Below the pieces are notes generated by a model. That model was not told where the DNA came from, did not search any database, and saw only the letters and a program-made list of their open reading frames with translations. A DNA stretch of 64,000 bases from contig OU696588.1 of the NCBI GenBank assembly GCA_916048095.2, positions 7,529,501 through 7,593,500 on the forward strand, read 5' to 3'. The stretch comes from Sacculina carcini (taxonomy: Eukaryota; Arthropoda; Thecostraca; Sacculinidae). Both the position numbers and the translations under genes were made by a program. Positions 39,209 to 50,987 of the stretch are shown in pieces; position 1 is the first letter of the stretch; each line of letters opens with the position of its first letter.

Positions 39209-39355
39209 AAATACTTGTTCAGTGGAAATATACAATTATTGTAGTTTACCGAGCGAAGCGCCACTGGCATTCCATTGGCAGTTTTTTGTCCGATGCCGTC
39301 CACTTGTCGAATCGGCTCAGGTCGCGATGACTGTTCTTTGTTGTCACACTGGTCT

Positions 39356-39356
<1 letters not shown>

Positions 39357-39406
<50 letters not shown>
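39357..39406. repeat. (CA)n microsatellite
   Basis: An uninterrupted CA run of about 24 dinucleotides. A second shorter CA-rich tract lies at about 39656-39715. The 39410-39890 stretch shows nothing else. Confidence 0.95.
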
Positions 39407-39407
<1 letters not shown>

Positions 39408-39890
39408 TTTATTTTCATTTATTGAAACATTTATATGGCGCAATCTCTACACAATGTCTCAGATGCGCAGACAGTACAATATTTAAAATGCAGCATTGTA
39501 CAAACGGACACATACATGTACCACACGCACATATATATAGGTATAAGCAGACAGGCAGGTCGAAAAACAAGGCTGGCAGTCACTAATCCTTCTTCATTTC
39601 AAAACAGGTGATACTTTCACCATGTGCGACCAAAATATCACACCAGCACAACCATACACACACAAGCATAAAACCAACCCTCTCACACACACACAGTCAC
39701 ACACACACACACACAAATTTTTAAACTTGCCCGTGATGTTTTGTCAGTGTCCGGTCACGTGTTTAAACGTTCGCCCGCGACACTTGTCATAATCGATCAT
39801 CGCGGCGGCGGTTGAGTTGTCTGTGTCTTTATATAGACGTGTGTGTGTGTATTTATCCCATTGCGACCGTGTATAGTGTGCGCGTGTATA

Positions 39891-40062
39891 TCTTTGCGTA
39901 TATGTGCATATATATGCTTATATGTGCATATATATGCGTATATGTGCATATATATGCGTATATGTGCATATATATGCGTATATGTGCATATATATGCGTA
40001 TATGTGCATATATATGCGTATATGTGCATATATATGCGTATATGTGCATATATATGCGTATA
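39891..40062 (+). repeat. Tandem 18-bp repeat (atatatgcgtatatgtgc)
   Basis: About nine perfect or near-perfect head-to-tail units alternating 'atatatgcgt' and 'atatgtgc'. It ends about 130 bp before the Cys-rich start of the LINE protein at 40164 and is in frame with it, but the translated repeat is unlikely to be meaningful. Confidence 0.92.
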
Positions 40063-40163
40063 TAGCAGTTTGTGGCGTCGTCCAGTTAGCGCTAGTGTGG
40101 CATCGGCCACAGGTTCAAGCGCTTGAGATGAGACGTCGTGAAGAAGAGTGCACGCGGGACACC

Positions 40164-40675
40164 GTAGTGATGCCAACAGGTGAAAGTGTGTGCCAGGTTT
40201 GTGGCGACACGCGCGGTACCAGACACCGTCACGGCGCCGATTCTTGCCGGGCCTGCTGCGTCATTTTCCTTTGGCATCTTCACGATGACCGCAGCACCAC
40301 CACGTGCAGGCGCGGAAAGGTTGCACCTTGACAGCTTGTGTCCGTTCCTGCGCACCATGCCGTCTGCAACGATGTTTTGCCGTCGGTGTGCAGGCTGATT
40401 TTCGTGTGGACCAAACACCATCTGATGAAGATGTATCTCAGCCAGCCATGCAAGTTCACCGATGCGAAAATTCGCTAACCTGTAATATCTGCGACATCTC
40501 TAACGGCGTAGGAAGCGGATCATAATGTGTGACCGGTGCCAGTTGTATTCCCAACTAACCTGCGTGGGACTGACACGCGCCCAGGCTTATGAGCTGTCTC
40601 TGTGGCACTGTGACCGCTGTCTTCAGGACGACGCAACACGCAGTGGAGGGAGAGAAGACAACTGCCGATACTGAG
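40164..40675 (+). pseudogene. LINE N-terminal region: nuclear-receptor-like Cys cluster plus PHD finger
   Basis: The frame at 40164 reads 'GESVCQVCGDTRGTRHRHGA' then 'DSCRACC', with Cys codons at 40191, 40200, 40245 and 40254. After the Cys at 40305 a frameshift leads to 'KGCTLTACVRSCAPCRLQRC' then 'FAVGV' (Cys at 40322, 40349, 40358). This follows the layout of the two C4 fingers of a nuclear-receptor DNA-binding domain (CxVCGD...SCRAC... then C-x5-C-x8-C-x2-C-RLxxC). Spacing deviates by one residue in each finger. A PHD-type finger follows at about 40465-40640 ('MCDRCQLYSQLTCVGLTRAQ' and 'LWHCDRC'), after another frameshift. DNA or target binding is inferred. Confidence 0.6.
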
Positions 40676-40719
40676 ACACCAGCGGACGCGTTCGACAGCA
40701 CGTTCCGCGCAAGCTTCGA

Positions 40720-42260
40720 CACCGTATGACTATTGATATAGCATCCGCTATTAACACGGTTCTGCAGAAGTGCTCATTGATTTCATGGTGGCGTACCTTG
40801 TCCTACGCATACACCAGCCCACTGGCCACAGCCATGGCTACAATTGACGAGACAACCGGAACCGGGATCTTTACAGACCGACCGGACCTCAAAGACGCAC
40901 TGGCTCGTCGGGTGAGAAGCAAGTGTGCAGATGGCGACATTCAAGGCGCACTTCGTCTCCTCACCACCACTGACAGCGTCGCATCCCCAAGTTCAGAAGT
41001 GGCTCAATCTCTTCGATCCAAGCACCCGCCAGCCCCCGAGGACGAAAACCTTGCTTTCACATAGGATGTTCATCGTTGCCTAACCGAGAGCGAAGACGAC
41101 GTCATGCAGGCCATCTATGGCTTCCCTAACGCTTCTTCTGCTGGTCTTGATGGTATCCGACCACTCCACCTAAGCCAGATGTTATCTATGAGGACAGCGG
41201 AGGCGGGTCGGTAGCTGCTCACGGTGCTGACCAGGCAATGCAGTTGCGCCATAGCCGGTAACATCCCCAACTTCGCAAGGTCTGCTTTTTACGGCGCGAG
41301 GCTGATTGTCCTACGAAAGAAGACCGACGGCCTGAGACCAATCGCCGTAGGTAGCACTTACCGCCGGCTGGCGAGCAAACTGGTCGTGAGACTACTGTCA
41401 AATGAAGATGGCGCGCAGTTTCGTCCAGTGCAGCTGGGCGTTGGCACCCCACTCGGTTGTGAGGCGGCCGTCCACGCCACGCGATAATTTGTCGAAGCAC
41501 ACTCTATGCGTGAGGACCACGTCATCGTGAACGTGGACACCAACGCATTTAACACGGTGACAAGGACGGCAGTGCTGGATGCGGTTTGCAGGTGTTTCCC
41601 GTAGCTGCGCCGCTCGCCGTCCAGGCATACTCCCAACGGACGCTAATATATCCTTGCTCCACCAAGATCTGGTCCTCTCGTAGAGTACAGCAAGGCAATC
41701 TTCTAGGCCCCCTCTTGTTTGCTCTCGCTATAGACCATGTGATAATGCTGGTGAGCGCACCACTCAACCTGTGGTACCTGGATGACGCAACACTCGGGAA
41801 CCTGCAAATGTCATCGCTGCGGACGTAGCGCGTCTCATACTGGCTCTCCGTGTCATCGTATTAGAGCTTAATCAGACAAAGTGCGAACGCATCTGCCTGG
41901 CACCAACTACCACCAACCAGCACCACGTTGAAGGTGAGGAGTTTCATCATTGCAACGAAAACGGCAGTGTAGACTCTGACACTGCAAGTACCGCATATAC
42001 TGAGACGATAAATCTGACCAGTGCCGTCAAGTCAATCCCGTTGCCACTTATGACGCTGCTCGGTGCGCCCATTCAGGATGGCGGCATCAGCAAAGCCCTT
42101 GCAGCCATCAAGACAACGGCACAGCTATTGATTGACAGAACAGCTGATATTGACAGTCATGCGGCACTGTTCTTTCTGGCTGGAAACGTGTCTGTACCAC
42201 GGGCCACTTACTTGTTGAGAGCTGCACCCGTCTACTCGGCAGAAGATTAACTAACAGAAA
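40720..42260 (+). pseudogene. LINE reverse transcriptase (restriction-like-endonuclease type)
   Basis: In-frame pieces read 'FPNASSAGLDGIRPLHLSQM', 'LRKKTDGLRPIAVGSTYRRL', 'GVGTPLGCEAAVHATR', 'NVDTNAFNTV', 'QQGNLLGPLLFALAIDHVIM' and 'LWYLDDATLG'. These are RT blocks 0 to 5, with the catalytic Y-L-D-D near 41772. The G-x-x-x-G-C-E-A-A-V-H-A-x-R block between fingers and palm is shared by a group of animal LINEs whose protein ends in a restriction-like endonuclease. Stops at about 41062, 41212, 41486 and 41602 and several frameshifts make the copy inactive. Confidence 0.8.
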
Positions 42261-43260
42261 TTGATAAGTTGTTACGTGCCGCAATGTCCCGCGGTTGCAA
42301 CGTGCAGCTAAGTGAAGCGAGTTGGATGCAGGCGTCACTACCCGTGCGCCTGGGGACCATCGGTGCGTGGCGTCTTGTGGATGTATTTTTTCCTGCACAA
42401 ATTTCCTCCCTGGAGGCTACCAGGAGGCTGGTAAGTCTTATAAACAGCTGTGACAGCAGCGACAGACCAGCTTTCCTGGTGTCCGCCGTCAGGTAATTTC
42501 TTAAGAGAACACCGGTGTCCCGAATTCAGCAACGATGTGCCACTCAACCAGCGTCGCCTAGACGAGCTAGCATCCACCTGTCGATATCAGAGCTTGCTGT
42601 CCCAGTCAAACCAGGTGGACCATGCCAGACTTCTTGCTTCCGCCGCTCCGCAGAGCGGTGCCTGGTTGTCCGCGTTACCGGTGGCTAGCCTGGGTTTGTC
42701 GCTGCCTGACGATGCCGCTAGGATCGGTGTGGCGTTCCGACTGGGAGCGCCCGTACAGCAGCCGCACAGGCGCGCCTGTGCGGTGTCATGACCGACAAAT
42801 TTGGACACCTGTCTTGTCACCGTGATCCTGGTCGTTTGCCACACCACCGCGCCTTGAATGACGTGGTTTTTCGGAGTTTAGCATCGGCGGGACTTGTCGC
42901 CGTCCTGGAACCCCGAGGACTGGACCGAAGCGATGGGAGACGTCCATACGGCATTACCTGCTTCTCTTTCAGGAGAGGTCGGATCATGTGCTGGGATGCG
43001 ACGTGCAGCAACATATTCGGCAGGTCACATCTGGTTGAGTGTGCTTTGAGTCCGGAAGCTGCCGCTCAAGCGGCCTAGGAGCACATTCACAGAAAATACG
43101 CCGCTCTCAGCCGTCAGTACGAATTCGTCCCTCTCGCTGTAGACGCAACAGGAGTTCTTGGGGCCGCATTCAGCGAGTTGCTGACTGCGGTCGGTCGTCG
43201 GTTGAAGGAACGATAGGGTGAGGCACGGGAGACCGCCTGGCTCCGACAGCGTGTGAGCCT
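42260..43260 (+). pseudogene. LINE C-terminal zinc/restriction-like endonuclease region
   Basis: After 'SAAPQSGAWLSALPVASLGL' and 'GVAFRLGAPVQQPH' the frame at 42788 shows 'LNDVVFRSLASAGLVAVLEP', 'RGLDRSDGRRPYGIT' and 'GRIMCWDATCSN'. The pattern ...E-P-x-G-L-x-R-x-D-G-x-R-P-D-G...W-D-x-T is the catalytic PD-(D/E)xK-like core of these LINEs. Here the Asp of R-P-D-G is Tyr, so the nuclease would be impaired. A stop at 43076 is followed by weakly conserved tail sequence to about 43260. Such an endonuclease normally gives some target preference. Confidence 0.7.
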
Positions 43261-44395
43261 GACGGTAGTACGTAGCAATGCTGCTGCTGTTTGCTTGTAA
43301 TGTTTGTTCATATTCATATTTATGTATGTTTGTTTGGTATATAATAGAGTATGTGTGTGTAAATAAACAAAACACACACGCACACACACACGTCCAATCA
43401 TTTAATTGCGTTTCATACGCTTTGAAACATTGATATCCATGTTTGTTGTTGTTCAAGTTTTCCGCTTGAACAGCACCGAAAACATCAACAGAAACAATCA
43501 TTTTGGGTTCAACCGTTGGTCTTTTATGGGGTGTATGTCGTGCTGTGTTCGAACACCTGCGTATGTGCCGGACATTTTTCCATGATGTGTGATTTTGGGT
43601 GGGAAAGCGTCGCATTCCAGACAGACGTTATTCATGGAGTTTTAGAGCCCTTCAGGTAGCTGAGAAGAGCTGCATGATGGTGATACCTCCGTCTATAGTC
43701 AGATATATTTTGTTCTCGCGTTTGTGCATTACTTCAACGCTATATTTCTGGTGTTTGTTCTTGCAAAATTGTGTTCCGTAGTAATTATTCTTTACTAAAT
43801 TCAATATATTATATGTCCGGTATATGTGCTGGATATATTTGAAGATATCTCAAATAAACACTAGACGATTATCAGGAATTATATAGGAATTGAGGCTATA
43901 ATCCAAGAGTTCGTGCATTACCTTGGGGTATAGACGTGGACACTTGCAACTGCTTGCGATGTCTAGCTTGTTGAAGCAAGGTGACAGTGGCACTTTGCGT
44001 TTGCGGCAAGGAAATCACCCTGCTAGCTGCAGCTTTCACAGCCCAGTCCTGTGAGGAGTGTTCTCTCCCGATCGGACGAGTTACAAGCGATGTCGGTGCA
44101 GCAGTCCATGTAGCGGTACCCTGACCGTCTTCCTTGCACGACCGCTGCCAACATGATACACTGAGTTATGTGTGTGTGTCAACATGATACGCTGAGTTAT
44201 GTGTGCGTGCGTGCGTGCGTGCTTGCGTGCGTGCGTGCGTGCGTGTGTTGGTCAATTGTCAGTATTGCTGGTCCTGTGATACCCAATAGTTCCTTGTTTT
44301 TGCCTTTGTGCCTTTTAACTTGCTCAATTTAAACCTTGTTAACTCTGTGTCACTTCGCTTTATGCAGGGCACATGTGATGCGCGGGTGATGAATT
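43260..44395. other. LINE 3' flank and repeats
   Basis: Probable LINE 3' UTR to about 43395, where a CA-rich tract occurs. Further on lie a 37-bp imperfect tandem duplication ('CATGATACRCTGAGTTATGT' at about 44152 and 44183) and a (GTGC)n tract at about 44203-44246. No gene is supported. Confidence 0.55.
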
Positions 44396-44614
44396 ATGTC
44401 CGTGTATACGAGTAGCAATAGCAGTAATAATAACACCAAATTGGCTCTTATGCTCACTGATATTGCTGCTGCTTCTGACAAGCTTGTTGAAGATGCTCGC
44501 GAAATGGTTGGACTTGCTGTTTTTCTCTCCGAACTTCCAGGCTTGAACCTGACCGATGTAAATCGTCTTTTTACAGCTTGTGGATCACCTAGAAATAGAA
44601 GGAATATATATTAA
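44396..44614 (+). CDS. Short hypothetical ORF
   Basis: An ATG-initiated frame of 72 codons with a Ser/Asn run, then 'LALMLTDIAAASDKLVEDAR' and 'LAVFLSELPGLNLTDVNRLF'. The second half looks helical and unlike the simple-sequence frames nearby. I do not recognise a family. It could be a host exon or a gag-like start, or chance. Confidence 0.25.
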   Translation: MSVYTSSNSSNNNTKLALMLTDIAAASDKLVEDAREMVGLAVFLSELPGLNLTDVNRLFTACGSPRNRRNIY

Positions 44615-45085
44615 TGCTTACATAGAAAATTATTTGAACATAAACAACATTGTTGTGCACTGCATAGTGAAGCAACTCTCTGACACACACACACACACAA
44701 CTATGTTGGAAATTGTACAGTGGCCAATATTTCAACGTAAACATTATTCGATTGGACGAAATGGCATGACATTTAACTATTGATATTATTAATTTTCTTT
44801 ATTGTGTTCTGTGCCTTGCCAAATAGCATGGTATGTAGTGTGCATGTGAGTGTCTGAATGTTTGTGTATTTGTATTGTAGCCACACACATCAATTCTGTT
44901 CCATGTATGTCAAATGTGTACACTGTTTTATTGTATTTGCATTTGCCAATTATATGAATGCCACTATATCACTGTCACTGTATTACAGCGAGTGTCATTA
45001 CGTATTAATTCCGATATATAGCAATTATGTGTGCACGGTGTTTGTATATGGTTTTGATTGTTATTGCTGTTTTATTTATCACAAA

Positions 45086-45480
45086 ATGTCAGACGCGCAT
45101 GCGCGTCAGACAAACACACACACACACATTCGTCATGTTGCACACGGTAGCAGTGACGTCACGTGTAACACTACACCGTACGGTTACAACGTGCGGTATA
45201 TAAAGCGTGCACTTTCGGCAATAAAGGTCTCTTTCACGTCGTCGGCTCTGAGTTTGACTGGTCTCCACGGTACCGCTCCCACTCCCTGTAAAATTAGCGA
45301 ATTAACCTACGCAATATACGTTTCGGTCTTTTTAAAGACCACATCGCCCTCACAGCGTTTTGCCAAGGATAGATTGTGCTCTGCCGCCTGCCTTGGACTG
45401 AATACCGCAGCCGGTTATTCCTCCGAGACAGACACCCATAGAGGTGGGCTTGAGCACATTTGATTCTGAGACATCAGACG
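45086..45480 (+). promoter_or_regulatory. Probable 5' LTR/promoter region of CsRn1-like Gypsy element III
   Basis: It starts at or near TGTCAGACGCGCATGCGCGTCAGACA, a palindromic LTR-like start (given here by position 45086-45111). It contains a TATA box (TATATAAAG, about 45197) and an AATAAA (about 45219) before the gag leader. No second copy occurs in the window, so the LTR borders are inferred from TG...CA ends only. Confidence 0.5.
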
Positions 45481-45753
45481 TTCGCTTTAAACCGTCGAGT
45501 CTGGCTAGTGTCACTTAGCGGTGCACTCCCAGCTCGGACGTCTCTTAGCAAGACGGAAGGTTTTTATACCGAGCGTCGCGCTGTCGGGTAGTCGATTTCG
45601 GGTCGACAGACAGGGCACACCCTGTCGTTCCAGTGCGCTGCAGTTGGCGTTAGTGAGTGACTGGGTCTCACACCCTCCGTCACTCGTACACTACGCCACT
45701 GGTTCACGGCACACCTGCTGCCACAGCCACTGGGACTAATCGCTAGCGGCATC

Positions 45754-46704
45754 ATGCCCATCAGCGACACTGGTGACCCCGTGCAGAGCACGGGAGCGCA
45801 TGGCGCTCAGCCTCATGGCTCCGAGCAAGCGGTACCCAGACCCAGCACCACATTCCGACTGCCAGTGTTCCTACCGGAGGATCCTGAAGTCTGGTTGGTA
45901 CAAGTGGAGTGTGCATTTGATGTGGCCTGCATAGAGAGCGACGAGACGCGCTTCAAACTTGTTGTGGCAAACTTACCGCCACACATCGCCACGCAATTGA
46001 AGGACGTGCTACGTGGACCCAAATCGTTCGCTGCCTTGAGCACCGCCCTGCAGGAACGGCTTGCGCAGTCAAACGCCAGTCGACTGGATGCGTTACTGTC
46101 CAGCCAACAACTGGGCGACCAGAAGCCCACCGCCCTGCTGAGCTCAATGCGGCATGAGCTACGTTCAGCTGGTGATGTACCTGCAGACACAGGCCTTCTC
46201 CGCACACTGTTTCTTCAGCGCTTACCACAGGAAGCACGTGCTGCTCTGGCATTACTGCCAGCTTCTAGCACACTGGACGAGCTCGCCGGCGCCGCCGATC
46301 GATACCTGGAGGCCAGCGGTCTTTCATCTCGACCCACAGCAGCTCAGCACGTCACGGCCATCCAGCAGCAACACCCACCTGCTTTGGAGCAAGTGCTTTC
46401 TTCACTCGTGGAAGCAGTGCAACGACTGGAGACGTCCAACAAGGAGCTACGCACAGCGCTGCATGACCGCCCGACGTCACGTGATCGGCAGCAGTACGTC
46501 GCGTACAACAATCGCCGGCGATCACCGTCACCACGACCTACACGGCATCGTCAATCCTTCAGTAGAGGTGAGACGCACCACAGTGCATCACGCTCACCAC
46601 AACAGCCAGCACATTCACAGCGGCGGCGGATCTGCCATTGCCACGCGCGCTTCGGTGCCGATGCTCGTAAATGCTCACCTCCGTGCTCATGGGCGTTAAA
46701 CTGA
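45754..46704 (+). CDS. CsRn1-like Gypsy gag
   Basis: An intact 316-codon frame from the ATG at 45754. It contains '[20 protein letters not shown]', '[13 protein letters not shown]' and '[20 protein letters not shown]', the conserved gag core of the CsRn1 group of Gypsy elements. The C-terminal '[20 protein letters not shown]' is the unusual CHCC-type knuckle of that group, in place of the usual CCHC. The product would form the particle. Pol starts in another frame and overlaps the last 34 bp. GC content is visibly higher than in the flanks. Confidence 0.85.
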   Translation: MPISDTGDPVQSTGAHGAQPHGSEQAVPRPSTTFRLPVFLPEDPEVWLVQVECAFDVACIESDETRFKLVVANLPPHIATQLKDVLRGPKSFAALSTALQERLAQSNASRLDALLSSQQLGDQKPTALLSSMRHELRSAGDVPADTGLLRTLFLQRLPQEARAALALLPASSTLDELAGAADRYLEASGLSSRPTAAQHVTAIQQQHPPALEQVLSSLVEAVQRLETSNKELRTALHDRPTSRDRQQYVAYNNRRRSPSPRPTRHRQSFSRGETHHSASRSPQQPAHSQRRRICHCHARFGADARKCSPPCSWALN

Positions 46705-48056
46705 AGAGCCCCCAGCACGTGGCGCAGTGTTTGGGAGGCAATGCAAGGTTAGTACCATTATTTTTCGTGAGTGATAGGGCAACACATGAAAACTATCTCA
46801 TAGACACCGGCGCACAAGTGAGTGTCTTGCCATACAAAAGCAACAAAAATTGTTTTTCACGCACCGCAAATCAGACACGACTACGAGCCGCCAACGGGTC
46901 TGCCATTGAGATGTACGGCACCAGACACCACACTGTTACCTTCGGCAACGGCGCAACGTGTCCGTGGACATTTCGGGTCGCTGACGTAAATATGCCTATT
47001 ATCGGCGCGGATTTTCTGCGAGCACACAGATTGGTCGTGGACATCAACCAGCAACCGCTACTACGAGATGGCGTCGTCCTGAATGCGGGCTCGATTCTAC
47101 AGCTGACAGCACCAGGCATTCAGGTGATTGCAATGCCGCGCACCGCCTACCAACACGTCCTGGACGAGGTTACGGACCTGACAGCTCCTCCCACTGCGCC
47201 GTCACAGGTGAAGCATTCAGTCACACACCACATCGTGACCACCGGTCAGCCAGTGTTCTTCAGACCCAGACGTCTGCCACAGGGTCGCGATGTCATTGCC
47301 AGACGCGAATTCGACAAGATGTTGAAACTCGGCATCATACGCCAATCGTCCAGCAGCTGGGCATCACCACTGCATCTCGTGCCGAAGAAAACACCAGGTG
47401 AGTGGCGCCCATGCGGCGATTACCGTGGGTTTAACGCACGCACAGTGCCTGACACGTACCCGCTGCCGTACCTCAGAGATTTTTCAACGCACCTGCACGG
47501 CTGCACGTTATTTTCTACGCTGGATTTGGTACGCGCTTACAATCAGATTCCTGTCGAACCGGCGGACATTCCAAAAACCGCAATAACAACGCCGTTTGGG
47601 CTTTACGAAATGGTGCGTATGCCATTTGGCCTTCGCAACGCGGGACAAACTTTTCAACGGTTCATCGACGAGGTGTTGCGCGGAGTTCCTCATTGTTTTG
47701 CATACCTGGATGATATTTTACTGGCCAGCCCGTCCGAAACACATCATGAGAACCTCCTGCGAGCCGTTTTCACTCGACTTCAACAGTACGGCATTGTCGT
47801 AAACAAGGACAAGTGCGTACTCGGTGCCGAACGCGTCAACTTCCTGGGACACATGGTAGACTCTGGCGGTGTCCACCCACTTCCTGAGAGAGTGGACGCC
47901 ATACGTCACTACCCATTGCCATCCAGCCAGTCCGGACTACGACGCTTCTTGGGTATGGTAGCGTACTACCACAGATTCATTCCGAACGCCGCCCATATGC
48001 TTCAGCCCCTCCATGCGCTCATCACACATCGTGCTCCGCAGCAACGTGGTGTGTAG
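46671..48056 (+). CDS. CsRn1-like Gypsy pol: protease and reverse transcriptase (truncated)
   Basis: A 461-codon frame overlapping gag. The protease has '[13 protein letters not shown]' (D-T-G-A) and 'IIGADFLR'. RT shows '[20 protein letters not shown]', '[20 protein letters not shown]', '[10 protein letters not shown]', '[20 protein letters not shown]', the catalytic '[10 protein letters not shown]' near 47700, and '[20 protein letters not shown]'. It stops at 48054 just after 'LQPLHALI', before RNase H. There is no RNase H, integrase or 3' LTR downstream, so the element is 3' truncated even though gag and this part of pol are open. Confidence 0.88.
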   Translation: MLTSVLMGVKLKSPQHVAQCLGGNARLVPLFFVSDRATHENYLIDTGAQVSVLPYKSNKNCFSRTANQTRLRAANGSAIEMYGTRHHTVTFGNGATCPWTFRVADVNMPIIGADFLRAHRLVVDINQQPLLRDGVVLNAGSILQLTAPGIQVIAMPRTAYQHVLDEVTDLTAPPTAPSQVKHSVTHHIVTTGQPVFFRPRRLPQGRDVIARREFDKMLKLGIIRQSSSSWASPLHLVPKKTPGEWRPCGDYRGFNARTVPDTYPLPYLRDFSTHLHGCTLFSTLDLVRAYNQIPVEPADIPKTAITTPFGLYEMVRMPFGLRNAGQTFQRFIDEVLRGVPHCFAYLDDILLASPSETHHENLLRAVFTRLQQYGIVVNKDKCVLGAERVNFLGHMVDSGGVHPLPERVDAIRHYPLPSSQSGLRRFLGMVAYYHRFIPNAAHMLQPLHALITHRAPQQRGV

Positions 48057-48331
48057 GCAGCGGTGCCTTGCTGATACACCGCGCTACAGTATGCCTTAAG
48101 GTGCATATGTGTGCAATCAGTTTGTGAAATCTTCAATATTGGTCTTGATTGAGCTATATTCTTATAATATGCTCATTTTGTTCTTATACACAAACATTTA
48201 CTGCGGTAATACCCAGGTATGCCTTGATCCCATGAACGAAATTTCGATTTAACATTCACCAGCATGTTTGTAGTATTCCTGGCATGCTTGAAATACTCAA
48301 GATATACATATATATGTACATTTTATAATAT

Positions 48332-48540
48332 ACAGTGTACCCTCCAAGTAGCGGAACTCCAAATAGTGGAATGCTGCTTTGGTCTCGATCAAAACCTTAT
48401 GAAATACATAGTAATTACACCTCCAAATAGCGGATTTCAAACCCCCGAATGGCGATAACTTCCAAATAACGGAATGATCTATTGGTCCCCACACATATAG
48501 CACATCTCCAAATATCGGAAAACGGGATTTTTGTGTGATA
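48332..48540. repeat. Tigger/pogo-like terminal fragment
   Basis: It begins 'CAGTGTACCCTCCAAGTAGC' and repeats 'CTCCAAATAGCGGA'-type units four to five times. CAGT...-start ends with 'ccctc..ata.cgga' repeats are typical of Tigger/pogo termini. Only one end is seen, so borders and orientation are uncertain. Confidence 0.5.
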
Positions 48541-48683
48541 CTTAGATGGAGGATGTATGGAATATATTGACTCCAGCATGTCGACAGACAACCGTTGACT
48601 GTTGCAAGCTGATTTATATAAACGAGTGACTTAATAGGGCCGACTATAGGCATAAACATATGCACAGACATATTATTAGTAGG

Positions 48684-48960
48684 GTGACCTTTTGGTGCGC
48701 TAAAAATCAAGACATGTTTCGCTAAAAAATCCTAAAAGTTGCGCTAAAAAGTTGCACTTAAATTTTTACAAAAATTAAACTAAAACCCGTAAAAGGGTAG
48801 TGAAAATCACTTAATTATGAGAAGCATACTTTTTGCGAGGAGAATTTGTTTCATTTACATTCGATAACAATTACCACAATACGTTTTGAGCACTCGCGGT
48901 TGTGCTAGGATTGCATGCTACACGAGCTTCAAATGTCACCTCACTGGCGATTTGGAAGCG

Positions 48961-49047
<87 letters not shown>

Positions 49048-49462
49048 GAAAGAAAAGAAAACACAAATGACTGCCACTGCCAAATGTGTGTGTGTGTGTG
49101 TGTGTCCGTATGCGGTGCTATGCACACTCAGGGTGTCTAGCACCACACACGGACACAATGTTCACACGTTTTCCAAAAACATGTTTACCGAGTTTATGTT
49201 GACAATACATGAACATATGCTGCATTGTACTCCTTTACAGCTGATAATTTTCCTGGATAGTTTGAAACAATTGTTCTAAAAGTTCAAAATTGTTATAAAT
49301 CTAAGTAGTTGCTCTGATAAATGAGAACATTGCGCCAAAAACAAAAAGTTGCATTTTTAACTTACTTAATACCTATCTCAGATCAATAAAATATTAATTT
49401 CTGGGCTCCTTATAATGAACAGACTCTTTGATAAAAAAATTGCATTTGCAACAAAAGGTCAC
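48684..49462. mobile_element. MITE with TIR GGTGACCTTTTG, containing a TA tract
   Basis: The left end 'GGTGACCTTTTGGTGC' and the complement of the right end ('GGTGACCTTTTGTTGC') match at 15 of 16 positions. The spacing is about 780 bp with no coding capacity. It contains a (TA)n tract at about 48963-49044 and a GT run at about 49086-49104. Several 'TTGCGCTAAAAA' motifs repeat near the left end. Superfamily not assigned, because the target duplication is unclear. Confidence 0.65.
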
Positions 49463-50987
49463 CATAATTATAAGGCATAGGCAAACTAGGTGGCCGCATA
49501 GGACCACATATTGGTGAAGGTGGAATCATGTAATCATGCTGGAATTTATAGCTTCGTATAACTTGGACAATTCCGATTACTATTGCATTGGAGACTAATG
49601 ATTAGAGCTGGTAATTTTATGTGATAATTTCCGGCATTTAATGTTTTTATTATGCGACAAAAAATGCCAAAATATGTTGTCAAAAACCCCAAAATATGTT
49701 ATTAAATTTTCATACAAGATTTGAATTTTGGACTGTTTCATAGATTATTTGTATTTTCAGCATGCATCTAGCGACATTCTATTGGGAAGCCACCTTTAGG
49801 GACTCGAAACTTTTGCAGTGCGTGGCGAAAATTTTACCTTGATTGGGTCCTTCCGATAAGGTATGGGTGCAGTGGCGTCGCCAGGATTTCTCCGGTGGGG
49901 GGCTGAGGTGTGCTAAGGTAAAATATACGGGGCTCTGTGAATCATGAGGAACTACACTCGAGATGTTCATGATAGGGTGCCATTTTGGTCTGCTGCTTCG
50001 GGGCACAATGATCCCATGACTCAATTCTGCATTGATATTTTTATTTAATGTTTTTCTAATGTGCAGCCAATTTGTTGTGTCGATCGAGATGCGACTTCTG
50101 ACCAGCGGACACGTTTTTCTTACATGCAGCACAACACACACTGCTCCCACCAGACATGTTTTTCTAGGAAAATTCGACTTTACATTGAATTCCTTCAACC
50201 CCTTTGAGCGTGACAACACAAACACCATGTGAGCAATTTGTGTTGAATATTTCCCGAAAAAGTAAATATTCATTACATGTATGTATAGCCCTTCACTTAC
50301 AAGAAGCCAATGCCACGTACACCAAGCTTGGAGCGATTTGATCTGATACCCGTTGCCACGTTGTCGGACTTAAGAATCTATCAAGAACGTTGCTATATAC
50401 GGGGTTGCGACCGTTTTAGCCAACGAACCATTTTGGCCAAACGCTCAGCGGACGAAATACGATGCGATGAATATCGATGAATATCGACGTTGGCTAAAAT
50501 GGTACATGTTGTGAGTGCATCTGACATCTAGTGACTGAAAGTTAAGCGAGTGACCATCTTGGCCAATCTTTCCTCAGCTGTATGTAGTTCGGTGGTTCTC
50601 AAACTTGAACGATTAAACAAATCGTTAGGTTGGGTAAGGTTTGGTTAGGTTGGGTTAGGTTAGGAAACTATAAAGAACGTGCGAAAATTGTCAATGCAAA
50701 TTTGCTACCCATTGTTAGCGTTTCTGGCGTAAATGCAGTAAATATTGTACCTAAATGCAGTGTTCGAGTGTATCCTAACATGTTTAATCTGTGATATGTG
50801 TAACTACAATTATTAACATAATTAACAATTATTAATTCCAGGCTCAACCTATAACAAGTAAAAATAACCTATAACCTATAACCTATAACAAGTTAAAATT
50901 ACATTTTATGTTTTTTTACTTAAAAATCACATTTTATGTTGAAAAATATGTTTTGTGATCACATAAATTTCCCAACTCTAGTGATAA
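49463..50987. other. Intergenic stretch with a MITE end and GGTTA-type repeats
   Basis: No gene seen. At 49867 lies a MITE-like end 'CAGTGGCGTCGCCAGGATTT' with a G-run, related to 23128. At about 50628-50668 several GGTTA/GGTTGG units occur, and at about 50850-50890 'aacctata' repeats occur. A short Alu-like or rRNA-like feature was not found. Confidence 0.5.

Noticed and set aside
43025..43615. A 196-codon minus-strand frame
   Set aside because: It is antisense to the LINE endonuclease tail and continues into CA repeats, with no domain.
48886..49279. Frames of alternating Ile-Tyr or Cys-Val residues around TA and GT tracts
   Set aside because: Microsatellite translation, also at 24030-24287, 26915-27307, 39118-39425 and 54442-54727.
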